NCBI GenBank assembly: GCA_018672315.1
Contig: CP076053.1
Location: forward strand, 2,963,827 to 3,027,826
DNA from: Nocardioidaceae bacterium
GTDB taxonomy: Bacteria; Actinomycetota; Actinomycetes; Propionibacteriales; Nocardioidaceae
Length of the DNA stretch: 64,000 bases
Direction: 5' to 3'
In this document: positions 51,064 through 59,001 of the stretch, in pieces
Layout of the letters: the number at the start of each line of letters is the position of its first letter
Numbering within the stretch: the first letter of the stretch is position 1
Made by a program: the position numbers and the translations under genes
Notes under the pieces: generated by a model
Databases searched by the model: none
The model's input: only the letters and a program-made list of their open reading frames with translations
What the model was told of the DNA's origin: nothing

Positions 51064-52590
51064 ATGTCGGCCATGGTCACCGAGCTGGTCCGCGGCGGCG
51101 CCAGCCCCGCGGACGCCGACTGGCTGCAGCGCCTGGTCGCGCAGTGGCAGGTCGTCAGCGACCTCTCCTTCGCCGACCTCGTGCTGTGGACCAGGCAGGG
51201 CGGGGCCTGGCGTGCCGTCGCCCAGGTCCGGCCGACCACCGCGCCGACCGCGTACGTCGAGGACCTCGTCGGCTCCTCCGCCCCGCCCGCCCTCGCCGCG
51301 CTCCTCCACCGGGCCGAGGCCGAGGGCACGGTGCTGCGCCAGCAGCCCGTCGCGGGTGAGATCGAGGACCGCGCGGACAGCCCGCGGGCCCTGCACGTGG
51401 AGGCGGTGCCCGTACGCCGTCCGGGCGGGGCGGTGGCAGCGGTTGCCACCAGGGCCACGGGCGTGCGTGGCACGGTGACCCCCTCACCGCTGGAGCGCAG
51501 CTATCTCGCGACCGCGGGGGACCTCGTGGAGATGATGACGACGGGGGCGTTCCCACCGCCCGGCACCGGTGGCACGGCGCCGGACTCGCCGCGTGTCGGC
51601 GACGGCTTCGTCCGCCTCGGCCCTGATGCACGGGTGACCTACGCCAGCCCCAACGCGCAGTCGGTCTTCCGTCGCCTGGGGCTCGCCGCCGATCTGCAGG
51701 GCCACCACCTGCCGAGCCTCACCCGCACCCTCGTGGCGGCGGAACGGCGTGACGACGAGGAGCGTCTCGGCGCCGTCATGGGAGGTCGCGTCGCGGCCGA
51801 CCTCGAGATCGGCGACGGCGTGGTGAGCCTCGCGGTGCACTCGGTACCGCTGCGGACCCAGGCGGGGGACGCGGGCTCCCTGCTGCTGGTCCGCGATGTC
51901 ACCGACCTGCGGCGGCGGGACCGCGAGCTCCTGAGCAAGGAGGCCACGATCCGCGAGATCCACCACCGGGTGAAGAACAACCTTCAGACCGTCGCCGCCC
52001 TGCTGCGGCTGCAGGCGCGGCGGCTCGACGGTCCCGGGCGCGGAGCACTGGAGGAGGCCGTGCGCCGGGTGGGGTCGATCGCGCTGGTGCACGAGACACT
52101 GAGCCTCGCGCCCGAGGAACGGGTGGCCTTCGACGAGGTCGCCGACCGCCTGCGCGCCGCGGTGACGGACATGACGAGCCGCGGCGCCGTCACGACGCAC
52201 CGGACGGGCAGCTTCGGCGAGGTGGGGTCAGCCCAGGCCACCGCCCTCGCGATGGTGCTCACCGAGCTGCTCGCGAACGCCTTCGAGCACGGGTTCGGAG
52301 CCGAGGGAGCGGGTCACGTGGAGCTGCGCGCAGCACGCGTCCGGCGTCGTTCGTCCGGCGACCCCGTGGTCCCTGCCCGGGGGGACACGGTCATCGAGGG
52401 CGTCGAGGAGCTCGTCGTCGAGGTCGTCGACGACGGCGTCGGTCTGCCTGCGGATCTCGAGCAGGCGGCAGCAGGGCACCTCGGCCTGTCGATCGTGAGG
52501 ACGCTCGTCGACTCCGAGCTCCGCGGCACCTTCACCCTCGACGCCGACGACGGGGGAGGGACGATCGCGCGGGTCGTCGTACCCCTGTGA
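51064..52590 (+). CDS. pdtaS: PdtaS-type cytoplasmic sensor histidine kinase
   Basis: 508 residues. GAF-type (about 30-150) and PAS-type (about 175-285) domains, then HisKA_2 phospho-His in IREIHHRVKNNLQTVAALLR, a HWE-like HATPase_c_2 with MVLTELLANAFEHGFGAEGA and LSIVRTLVDSELRGTFTLDA. No membrane helices. It belongs to the mycobacterial PdtaS group, which acts with antiterminator PdtaR, though pdtaR is not nearby. TAGCCT is 6 bases upstream of the ATG: leaderless. Confidence 0.88.
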   Translation: MSAMVTELVRGGASPADADWLQRLVAQWQVVSDLSFADLVLWTRQGGAWRAVAQVRPTTAPTAYVEDLVGSSAPPALAALLHRAEAEGTVLRQQPVAGEIEDRADSPRALHVEAVPVRRPGGAVAAVATRATGVRGTVTPSPLERSYLATAGDLVEMMTTGAFPPPGTGGTAPDSPRVGDGFVRLGPDARVTYASPNAQSVFRRLGLAADLQGHHLPSLTRTLVAAERRDDEERLGAVMGGRVAADLEIGDGVVSLAVHSVPLRTQAGDAGSLLLVRDVTDLRRRDRELLSKEATIREIHHRVKNNLQTVAALLRLQARRLDGPGRGALEEAVRRVGSIALVHETLSLAPEERVAFDEVADRLRAAVTDMTSRGAVTTHRTGSFGEVGSAQATALAMVLTELLANAFEHGFGAEGAGHVELRAARVRRRSSGDPVVPARGDTVIEGVEELVVEVVDDGVGLPADLEQAAAGHLGLSIVRTLVDSELRGTFTLDADDGGGTIARVVVPL

Positions 52591-52607
52591 GCGGCGTGCG
52601 GCCGGGC

Positions 52608-52862
52608 TCAGGCGCTGGTGCGGACCCGGGCGCGGGCGTTGCGCCGCTTCAGGGCGCGTCGCTCGTCCTCGCTCATGCCGCCCCAGACACCGTGGTCCTG
52701 ACCGGCCTCGAGGGCCCAGGCGAGGCACTGCTCGCGCACCTCGCAACGGCGACAGACGAGCTTGGCCTCCTCGATCTGCAGGATCGCGGGGCCGGTGTTA
52801 CCGATGGGGAAGAACAGCTCCGGGTCCTCGTCGAGGCAGGCTGAACGGTCTCGCCAGTCCAC
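52608..52862 (-). CDS. whiB1: WhiB-family transcription regulator WhiB1
   Basis: 84 residues from GTG 52862, exactly WhiB1 length. Four cysteines: VDWRDRSACLDED, KLVCRRCEVREQC (C-x2-C-x5-C). GVWGGMSEDERR turn, then the RRNARAR basic tail. It binds a [4Fe-4S] cluster and SigA. GAGGAG precedes the GTG. Confidence 0.93.
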   Translation of the reverse strand: MDWRDRSACLDEDPELFFPIGNTGPAILQIEEAKLVCRRCEVREQCLAWALEAGQDHGVWGGMSEDERRALKRRNARARVRTSA

Positions 52863-53113
52863 GGGCGGGAGCTCCTCACATACTGGGGGTGCGGTGGGAT
52901 CGGGGTCCTGCTCGCGACGGCGAGGAGCCTCGGTCGGGTCGCGACGTCGGCGCAGGAGACGGCCGTGTCGGCCGGAAGGCACCACTCTGGCAACAACCCG
53001 TGTCACTGACAAGGGTTGCGGTTGGTCGAGTGGGTCACAGGGGCAGCAGGCACGGCTGGTCCAGCCCGGCTCGTCTCACGGCCGAGGTGGCACGGAGTGC
53101 CTACGATGCTCCC

Positions 53114-53494
53114 GTGTCAGGATCCTACGCCGCCTCGCGCCCGCCCGCACCTCTGTCCGTCGCCGCGAGCCTCGCCGCGGTCCAGGGCATGGTGCTGTTG
53201 GCCCTGGGGATCGCCGAGGCGGTCTCGGTGAACGCCGACCGCCTGGTGATGGGCGCGACGACGACGGTCTTCTTCCTCGGCCTGGGGCTGCTCCTGTGCG
53301 TGTCCGCCTTCGGCCTGACACGGCGCTGGACCCTGGCGCGCGGGCCCGTGCTGGTGGTGCAGCTGGTGCAGCTGGGGCTGGCCTGGAACTTCCGGTCCGT
53401 GCCGGTCGCGGCCATCGGCCTGGCCGTGTACGCCCTGGTGGCGCTCGCCGGCCTGCTCAACCCCGCGTCCTCGGAGTACCTCGACTCCGAGTGA
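53114..53494 (+). CDS. Small membrane protein of unknown function
   Basis: 126 residues from GTG 53114 (TACGAT ends 6 bases upstream, so leaderless). Four hydrophobic segments: VAASLAAVQGMVLLALGIAE, TTVFFLGLGLLLCVSAFGLT, LVVQLVQLGLAWNF and VAAIGLAVYALVALAGLLN. Resembles the unnamed integral membrane proteins next to sigF in Nocardioidaceae. No functional motif. Confidence 0.78.
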   Translation: MSGSYAASRPPAPLSVAASLAAVQGMVLLALGIAEAVSVNADRLVMGATTTVFFLGLGLLLCVSAFGLTRRWTLARGPVLVVQLVQLGLAWNFRSVPVAAIGLAVYALVALAGLLNPASSEYLDSE

Positions 53495-53500
53495 CGCGTC

Positions 53501-53518
53501 CCGGCGCCGAGGCGCCGG
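53501..53518. terminator. Bidirectional terminator between the membrane protein and sigF
   Basis: 8-bp inverted repeat CCGGCGCC-GA-GGCGCCGG (53501-53518) lies between the two convergent stop codons at 53494 and 53520. Confidence 0.62.
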
Positions 53519-53519
53519 T

Positions 53520-54311
53520 TCAGTCCTCCTGGTCCAGACCCTCGCGCAGCTGCGTGAGGGTGCGGTTCAGCAGACGCGACACGTGCATCTGGCTGACCCC
53601 GATCTCGCCGGCGATCTGGGACTGGGTCATGCCGCGGAAGAAGCGCAGCATGAGGATCTTCTTCTCGCGGTCCGGCAGCTGCGCGAGCATCGGCTTGAGG
53701 GACTCGCGTACGTCGACCGTGGCGATGTTGCTGTCGACGTCGCCCATGGTGTCGAGCAGGCTGCCGACACCGTCCTCGCTCTCGCCCGACTCCAGGGAGA
53801 GGGTCGAGTAGGCGCCGGAGGACTCGATGCCCTCGATGACGTCCTCGACGCTGACGTCCAGGCGTTCGGCGAGCTCCGAGGGGGTGGGGGAGCGTCCGAG
53901 CTCCTGGGTGAGATCGCCGGTCGCCGCGCCGATCGCAAGCCGCAGCTCCTGCAGCCGGCGAGGGACCCGGATCGTCCAGCCCTTGTCGCGGAAGTGACGC
54001 TTGATCTCGCCCACGATGGTGGGGGTGGCGTAGGTCGAGAACTCGACGCCACGGTCGGAGTCGAAGCGGTCGACCGCCTTGATGAGCCCGATCGTGCCGA
54101 CCTGGAGCAGGTCGTCGTAGGGCTCGCCGCGGTTGCGGAACCGCCGGGCGCAGTGGTCGACCAGCGGCAGGTGCAGCTGCACCAGCTGGTCGCGCACCAC
54201 GTGCTGGCGCACCTCGTTGCCGTCGGCCTCAGCCTCGTGCATCTCGGCGAAGAAGGCGGCGCTCTTGGCCCGTGTCTCGTCGGCTGAGCGGGAGCCGCGG
54301 TACATGCTCAC
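53520..54311 (-). CDS. sigF: SigB/SigF-family RNA polymerase sigma factor
   Basis: 263 residues from GTG 54311; ATG 54305 (261 residues) is the alternative. Region 2: LVQLHLPLVDHCARRFRNRG, EPYDDLLQVGTIGLIKAVDR, FDSDRGVEFSTYATPTIVGE. Region 3: LGRSPTPSELAERLDVSVED. Region 4: LPDREKKILMLRFFRGMTQS, QIAGEIGVSQMHVSRLLNRT. The group that controls general stress or development in actinobacteria. Its antisigma factor is just upstream, 4 bases away. Confidence 0.94.
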   Translation of the reverse strand: MSMYRGSRSADETRAKSAAFFAEMHEAEADGNEVRQHVVRDQLVQLHLPLVDHCARRFRNRGEPYDDLLQVGTIGLIKAVDRFDSDRGVEFSTYATPTIVGEIKRHFRDKGWTIRVPRRLQELRLAIGAATGDLTQELGRSPTPSELAERLDVSVEDVIEGIESSGAYSTLSLESGESEDGVGSLLDTMGDVDSNIATVDVRESLKPMLAQLPDREKKILMLRFFRGMTQSQIAGEIGVSQMHVSRLLNRTLTQLREGLDQED

Positions 54312-54315
54312 GCTC

Positions 54316-54723
54316 TCAGCCCGCGGTCGACGCTCGTCGGGTGAGCACGAGCGTGAGGGTCGAGTCGCTCACGCTCGCGTCGACCTCGCTGGTCAGCGCG
54401 GTGAGCACCTGCCAGGCGAAGTCGTCGCGCGCCGGCGCCGTGGGCGTCTGCGCGGTGACTGTCATCTCGACGGTCAGCTGCCCGGGGCTCATGCTGAAGC
54501 CAGCCTCGAGCCTGCTGTCGACCTCGGCCTGCGGGAGGAGCATCGCCCCTGCCTCGCCGACGGCGATGCGCAGGTCCTCGATGTCGTCGAGGGTGAAGTC
54601 GAGTCGCGCCGCGAGGCCGGCCGCGGTCGTGCGCAGCACCGACAGGTACGCGCTGTCGGCGGGCGTCCGCAGCTCGATGTCGGCCGCCTGGCCGGCAGCG
54701 TCGGGGGCGGGGGGAGTGGACAC
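54316..54723 (-). CDS. RsbW-like anti-sigma factor (ATP-binding kinase fold)
   Basis: 135 residues from GTG 54723 with AGGAG upstream. Residues ~35-60 (LDFTLDDIEDLRIAVGEAGA) align with the N-box region of the HATPase_c_2 antisigma kinases, though the glutamate of the N box (E in ...VGEAG) is the best-preserved position and a classic G2 box is not obvious. As with the SigF cassette, it is immediately upstream of the sigma gene and probably sequesters it. No RsbV-type anti-anti-sigma gene is nearby. Confidence 0.82.
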   Translation of the reverse strand: MSTPPAPDAAGQAADIELRTPADSAYLSVLRTTAAGLAARLDFTLDDIEDLRIAVGEAGAMLLPQAEVDSRLEAGFSMSPGQLTVEMTVTAQTPTAPARDDFAWQVLTALTSEVDASVSDSTLTLVLTRRASTAG

Positions 54724-54830
54724 TGTCTCTCCTGAGTTCGTGCGGTGGTGGAGCCGTGGTCGAGCCGGTGTGGAGCCGAGGGCGATGACGGACCGCCGCC
54801 CCGACCCTACCGAGCGGTCCGGACAGCCAC

Positions 54831-54862
54831 GCGCCGGTCACCTCTGCTGAGGTGACCGGCGC
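54831..54862 (-). terminator. Terminator after sodN
   Basis: 14-bp perfect stem GCGCCGGTCACCTC (54831-54844) with complement 54849-54862 and a TGCT loop. It lies just past the sodN stop (54877) and before the RsbW-like gene start region. Confidence 0.8.
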
Positions 54863-54876
54863 GTCGCGGGGGTGGT

Positions 54877-55278
54877 TCAGCTCTTCTTGGTCTCCCAGAA
54901 GATGTCGGAGATCTCCTCGATCTTGCCGAGCAGCTTGTCGGCCGTCTCGACGTCGTGGTGGCCCTTGGTGCCGCCGGTGCCGGCGAGCTTGGTGGCCTCG
55001 TTGAAGAGCGTGTGGAGGTGCGGGTACTTCTCGAAGTGCGGGGGCTTGAAGTAGTCGGTCCACAGGACCCACAGGTGGTGCTTGACCAGCTCCGAGCGCT
55101 CCTCCTTGATGAGGATGCCGCGAGCGCGGAAGTCGGGGTCGTCGTTGTCGGCCATCTTCTGGGCGATGCCCTTGACCGACTCCGCCTCGATGCGGGCCTG
55201 GGCGGGGTCGTACACGCCGCAGGGGAGGTCGCAGTGCGCCTGCACCTCGATGGTCGGGGCGAACAGCTTGGCGAACAT
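54877..55278 (-). CDS. sodN: Nickel superoxide dismutase SodN
   Basis: 133 residues. After a short propeptide (MFAKLFAPTIEVQA) comes the nickel hook HCDLPCGVYDPAQARIEAES: His1, Cys2, Cys6 of the mature enzyme. The rest is the helical bundle (ARGILIKEERSELVKHHLWV, WTDYFKPPHFEKYPHLHTLF). The N-terminus must be removed to expose His1, the job of SodX encoded divergently. Start ATG 55278. Confidence 0.96.
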   Translation of the reverse strand: MFAKLFAPTIEVQAHCDLPCGVYDPAQARIEAESVKGIAQKMADNDDPDFRARGILIKEERSELVKHHLWVLWTDYFKPPHFEKYPHLHTLFNEATKLAGTGGTKGHHDVETADKLLGKIEEISDIFWETKKS

Positions 55279-55477
55279 TCGCGTCACTCTCTCTCTCGGT
55301 GTCGCAATCGGTGTCGGCTCCCGGCTGGTGCCGGGCCGGGATGCTCCCGACTCGGACACTAGCGGCCAGCGCGGCCGCGGGCGACGTCCTCGGGGATCCT
55401 CTCGTACGCTGCCGGCCGGGTTCGGCCCGCTCGCGCACACTCGGTCCCGAGCCACGTTCCCGCCCTCCGGAGGTGTC

Positions 55478-55813
55478 ATGCCTGTGCGTCGCGCGAAGGA
55501 CCCGTCCGGCCCCGGCCGGTGGGGACTGGCCGTCGTCCGGGGGAGGTCCATGCGACCGACCCTCGCCGACGGGGACCGGCTGCTCGCGGACTACCGGGGC
55601 GAGGCCCGGCCGGGCAGGGTCGCGGTCGTCCGCCTGCCCGGCGGCGTCGTGGCCGTCAAGCGGCTCGGTCACCGGGAGCCCGACGGGTCGTGGTGGGTCG
55701 AGCGAGACAACCCGGCGGAGGGTGTCGACTCGTGGAGCGTCGGCGCGGTACCGCGTGCCGATGTGGTCGCCGTGGTCGTCGCGAGGGTCTGGCCGTCCCC
55801 CCGGCGGCTCTGA
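55478..55813 (+). CDS. sodX: SodX: nickel-SOD maturation protease (signal peptidase-like)
   Basis: 111 residues; ATG 55478 with GGAGG upstream. LAVVRGRSMRPTLADGDRLL contains the Ser of S26 peptidases (S-M), and VVRLPGGVVAVKRLGHRE contains the Lys general base. No membrane anchor, as in SodX. It cleaves pro-SodN. Divergent from sodN over a 199-base intergenic region. Confidence 0.88.
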   Translation: MPVRRAKDPSGPGRWGLAVVRGRSMRPTLADGDRLLADYRGEARPGRVAVVRLPGGVVAVKRLGHREPDGSWWVERDNPAEGVDSWSVGAVPRADVVAVVVARVWPSPRRL

Positions 55814-55865
55814 GGCGGGTCGGGGTGGACCCGGGTGGATCCGGCCGCTGTGCCAGGATCGCGCC

Positions 55866-57056
55866 ATGCCCGAGACGCCCCGCCCGACTCCGCAACCCGT
55901 GCCCGACCACCTCGCCGGCGACCCGGTCTTCGAGCTGCACCGCGGCGGCAAGATGCACATCCGCTCGACCGTGGAGCTGGCCGGCCCCGACGAGCTGTCG
56001 ATGGCCTACACCCCGGGCGTGGCGCGCGTCTGCGAGGCGATCGCGGAGGACGAGACGCTCGCCGCGACGTACACCTGGGTGAACAACACGGTCGCCGTCG
56101 TCACCGACGGCACCGCCGTGCTCGGCCTCGGCGACATCGGTCCCAAGGCCGCCATGCCGGTGATGGAGGGCAAGGCGGTCCTGTTCAAGCAGTTCGGCGG
56201 CGTGGACGCCGTGCCGATCTGCCTGGACACGACCGACACCGAGGAGATCATCGAGACGGTGCGTCGCCTGGCCCCGAGCTTCGGCGGCATCAACCTCGAG
56301 GACATCTCGGCGCCCCGCTGCTTCGAGATCGAGGACCGTCTGCGCAAGGCCCTCGACATCCCGGTCTTTCACGACGACCAGCACGGCACCGCCGTGGTGG
56401 CGCTCGCCGCCCTGCAGAACGCCCTCACGATCACCGGGCGCGAGATGAGCGCGACGCGCGTCGTCGTCTCCGGTGCCGGGGCTGCAGGCGTGGCCGTCAC
56501 CCGCATCCTGCTCTCCGCCGGTCTGCGCGACGTCGCCGTGCTCGACAGCCGCGGCGTGCTGTCCAGCAAGCGCACCGACCTGAGCCCGGTCAAGACCGCG
56601 ATGGCGCGTACCACAGCAGACCTCACCGGCCGCAGCGGCACGCTCGCCGAGGTCATGGAAGGCGCCGACGTCTACATCGGGCTCTCCGGCGGCACCGTCC
56701 CCGAGGAGGTGGTGGCGACCATGGCCGACGAGGCGATCATCTTCGGGCTGGCCAACCCCCACCCCGAGGTCCACCCCGACGTGGCCCACAAGTACGCCCG
56801 GGTCGTCGCGACGGGTCGCAGCGACTTCCCCAACCAGATCAACAACGTGCTGGCGTTCCCCGGCATCTTCCGCGGCGCCTTCGACGCGAGGGCCAACGGC
56901 ATCACCGAGGACATGAAGCTGGCCGCGGCGAGCGCCCTCGCCGACCTCGTCGGCGAGGACCTGGCCGAGGACTACATCATCCCGTCGCCCTTCGACAAGA
57001 GGGTCGGCCCGGCGGTGGCCTCAGCGGTGGCCGCCGCTGCCACCCCCCGCGACTGA
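55866..57056 (+). CDS. NAD(P)-dependent malic enzyme
   Basis: 396 residues. Blocks: AYTPGVARVCEAIAEDE, VAVVTDGTAVLGLGDIGPKA, MEGKAVLFKQFGGVDAVPIC, EDISAPRCFEIED (metal ligands E/D), DDQHGTAVVALAALQNAL, VVSGAGAAGVAVTRILL (Rossmann), RSDFPNQINNVLAFPGIFRG. Oxidative decarboxylation of malate to pyruvate. It is the short bacterial form without the phosphotransacetylase domain. CAGGAT lies 6 bases upstream of the ATG. Confidence 0.95.
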   Translation: MPETPRPTPQPVPDHLAGDPVFELHRGGKMHIRSTVELAGPDELSMAYTPGVARVCEAIAEDETLAATYTWVNNTVAVVTDGTAVLGLGDIGPKAAMPVMEGKAVLFKQFGGVDAVPICLDTTDTEEIIETVRRLAPSFGGINLEDISAPRCFEIEDRLRKALDIPVFHDDQHGTAVVALAALQNALTITGREMSATRVVVSGAGAAGVAVTRILLSAGLRDVAVLDSRGVLSSKRTDLSPVKTAMARTTADLTGRSGTLAEVMEGADVYIGLSGGTVPEEVVATMADEAIIFGLANPHPEVHPDVAHKYARVVATGRSDFPNQINNVLAFPGIFRGAFDARANGITEDMKLAAASALADLVGEDLAEDYIIPSPFDKRVGPAVASAVAAAATPRD

Positions 57057-57111
57057 CCGGCGACCCACCGGGGACTGCCAGGCGCCCCCGCCGAAGGCTA
57101 GGGTCGGAGGC

Positions 57112-58080
57112 ATGTTCGCCGTCTACGCCGACTCCTTCTCCTCCGACGACCCGCTGTCCGCCTTGACGGTGGGAGAACGTCCGGACCCCGAGGTGCCCGA
57201 GGGGTGGGCGCGTGTCCACGTCCGCGCCGCCTCCCTGAACCACCACGACCTGTGGTCGCTGCGAGGTGTGGGGCTGCGCGAGGAGGCGCTGCCGATGATC
57301 CTCGGCTGCGACGCCGCGGGCGTCGACGACGACGGCAACGAGGTGCTCGTGCACGCCGTGGTCTCCGACCCCGCCTGGATCGGCGACGAGACGCTCGACC
57401 CGAGACGGTCGCTGCTGAGCGAGAAGCACCAGGGCACCTTCGCCGACCAGGTCGTCGTTCCGCGGCGCAACATCGTTGCCAAGCCGGAGTCCCTGAGCTT
57501 CGCGGAGGCTGCCTGCCTGCCGACGGCGTGGTTGACGGCGTACCGCATGCTCTTCACCCAGTCCGACCTCAAGCCCGGGCAGACGGTGCTCGTCCAGGGG
57601 GCGGGCGGCGGGGTCGCCACGGCCCTGATCGTGCTGGCTCGTGCCGCGGGACTGCAGGTCTGGGCAACGAGTCGCGACGAGGCGAAGCAGGCCAAGGCCG
57701 TCGAGCTGGGTGCCCATCAGGCGTTCGACTCGGGGCAGCGGCTCCCCGGCAAGGTCGACGCCGTGATGGAGACCGTCGGTGCGGCCACCTGGTCGCACTC
57801 GGTGAAGAGCCTGCGCCCCGGCGGCACGATCGTGATCTCCGGTGCCACGTCAGGTCCGAACCCCGACCAGGCCGAGCTCACGCGCATCTTCTTCCTGCAG
57901 CTGCGTGTCCACGGGTCGACCATGGGCACCCGCGAGGAGCTCGCCGGCCTCGTCAGCCTCCTCGACGCCACCGGCACCGCCCCGCTCATCGACCGGGAGA
58001 TCCCGATGACCGAGGCGCGCGACGGCTTCGCCGCCATGGCGGCAGGTGACGTCTTCGGCAAGATCGTGTTCACCCGGTGA
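57112..58080 (+). CDS. Zinc-independent MDR / quinone-oxidoreductase-like dehydrogenase
   Basis: 322 residues. GroES-like N-terminal part (VRAASLNHHDLWSLRGVGLR) and a Rossmann domain (VLVQGAGGGVATALIVLARA). The structural-zinc cysteine lobe is absent, so it is the zinc-lacking branch. Substrate unknown. TAGGGT ends 7 bases upstream of the ATG, and GGAGG also lies there; probably leaderless. The SDR gene overlaps its stop. Confidence 0.9.
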   Translation: MFAVYADSFSSDDPLSALTVGERPDPEVPEGWARVHVRAASLNHHDLWSLRGVGLREEALPMILGCDAAGVDDDGNEVLVHAVVSDPAWIGDETLDPRRSLLSEKHQGTFADQVVVPRRNIVAKPESLSFAEAACLPTAWLTAYRMLFTQSDLKPGQTVLVQGAGGGVATALIVLARAAGLQVWATSRDEAKQAKAVELGAHQAFDSGQRLPGKVDAVMETVGAATWSHSVKSLRPGGTIVISGATSGPNPDQAELTRIFFLQLRVHGSTMGTREELAGLVSLLDATGTAPLIDREIPMTEARDGFAAMAAGDVFGKIVFTR

Positions 58081-58796
58081 GCCCGGCGCAGGACACGACC
58101 AGCCAGGGGCGGCGGCGTACGCACCTCGTGACCGGCGGCGGCTCGGGCATCGGGTCCGCCCTGGTGCGATCCCTGCTCGCGCGGGGCGACGAGGTTCTCC
58201 TGGTCGCGCGCAGCGGTGACCGCGCAGGGGAACTCGAGCGCGAGTTCGCCGGTGCGAGGGCGGTGGTGGCCGACCTCGGTCAGCCCTCCACCGTGGCCGG
58301 CCTCGAGGACGACCTGCCGGACCGCCTCGACTCGGTGGTGCACTCCGCGGGTGTCGTGGAGCTCACGAGCGTGGCGGACCTCGACCACGTCGAGCTCAGC
58401 CGCACCCTGGCGGTCAACCTCGTCAGCGCGGCCGAGCTGACGCGCATCGCGCTGGGCCCGCTGCGGCGTGCGCAGGGCACGGTCGTCTTCGTGAACAGCG
58501 GGTCCGGGCTCCGTGCGAAGGCGACCTGGGGGGCGTACGCGGCGAGCAAGTTCGGGCTACGTGGTCTCGCCGAGGCGCTGCGTGACGAGGAGACCGACAG
58601 CGGCGTGCGCGTCACGTCGGTCTACCCCGGGCGCACCGCGACGCCGATGCAGCAGAAGGTCCACGAGCAGGAGGGGAAGCACTACGACCCTGCCGAGTGG
58701 TCCGACGCGCAGACGGTGGCCGACGCGATCCTCACCGTGCTCGACCTGCCCTCCGATTCCACGGTGACCGACCTGCAGGTGCGTCCGCGCGGCTAG
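58077..58796 (+). CDS. Short-chain dehydrogenase/reductase (SDR)
   Basis: 239 residues from GTG 58077, overlapping the previous stop. TGGGSGIGSALVRSL is the Rossmann G-x3-G-x-G; VNSGSGLRAKATWGAYAASK includes the catalytic Ser...Tyr-x3-Lys (YAASK). C-terminal SVYPGRTATPMQQKVHEQEG. Substrate unknown. Confidence 0.93.
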   Translation: MSPAQDTTSQGRRRTHLVTGGGSGIGSALVRSLLARGDEVLLVARSGDRAGELEREFAGARAVVADLGQPSTVAGLEDDLPDRLDSVVHSAGVVELTSVADLDHVELSRTLAVNLVSAAELTRIALGPLRRAQGTVVFVNSGSGLRAKATWGAYAASKFGLRGLAEALRDEETDSGVRVTSVYPGRTATPMQQKVHEQEGKHYDPAEWSDAQTVADAILTVLDLPSDSTVTDLQVRPRG

Positions 58797-58975
58797 AGGT
58801 CGTCGTCCGCGTCGTCGAGCCTCGCCAGCCACGTGGCGAGCCGCTCGACGGCGTTCTCGTGGTCGGGATGCACGTCCACGAACTCCACGAGCCGCTCGGC
58901 CAGCCAGGCGAACGAGACCTCCTCGTCCCCCCGGCGGGCCGCCAGCTCCTCGATCCCACGGTCGGTGAAGTACAC
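58793..58975 (-). CDS. DUF6104-like small protein
   Basis: 60 residues from GTG 58975 with GGAGGAG upstream. VYFTDRGIEELAARRGDEEV and WLAERLVEFVDVHPDHENAV, then ERLATWLARLDDADDD: a conserved acidic helical protein next to kgd in actinobacteria. Function unknown. Its stop overlaps the convergent SDR stop by 4 bases. Confidence 0.8.
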   Translation of the reverse strand: MYFTDRGIEELAARRGDEEVSFAWLAERLVEFVDVHPDHENAVERLATWLARLDDADDDL

Positions 58976-59001
58976 CGGGCCGACTCCTCCGCCGACCGCG
59001 G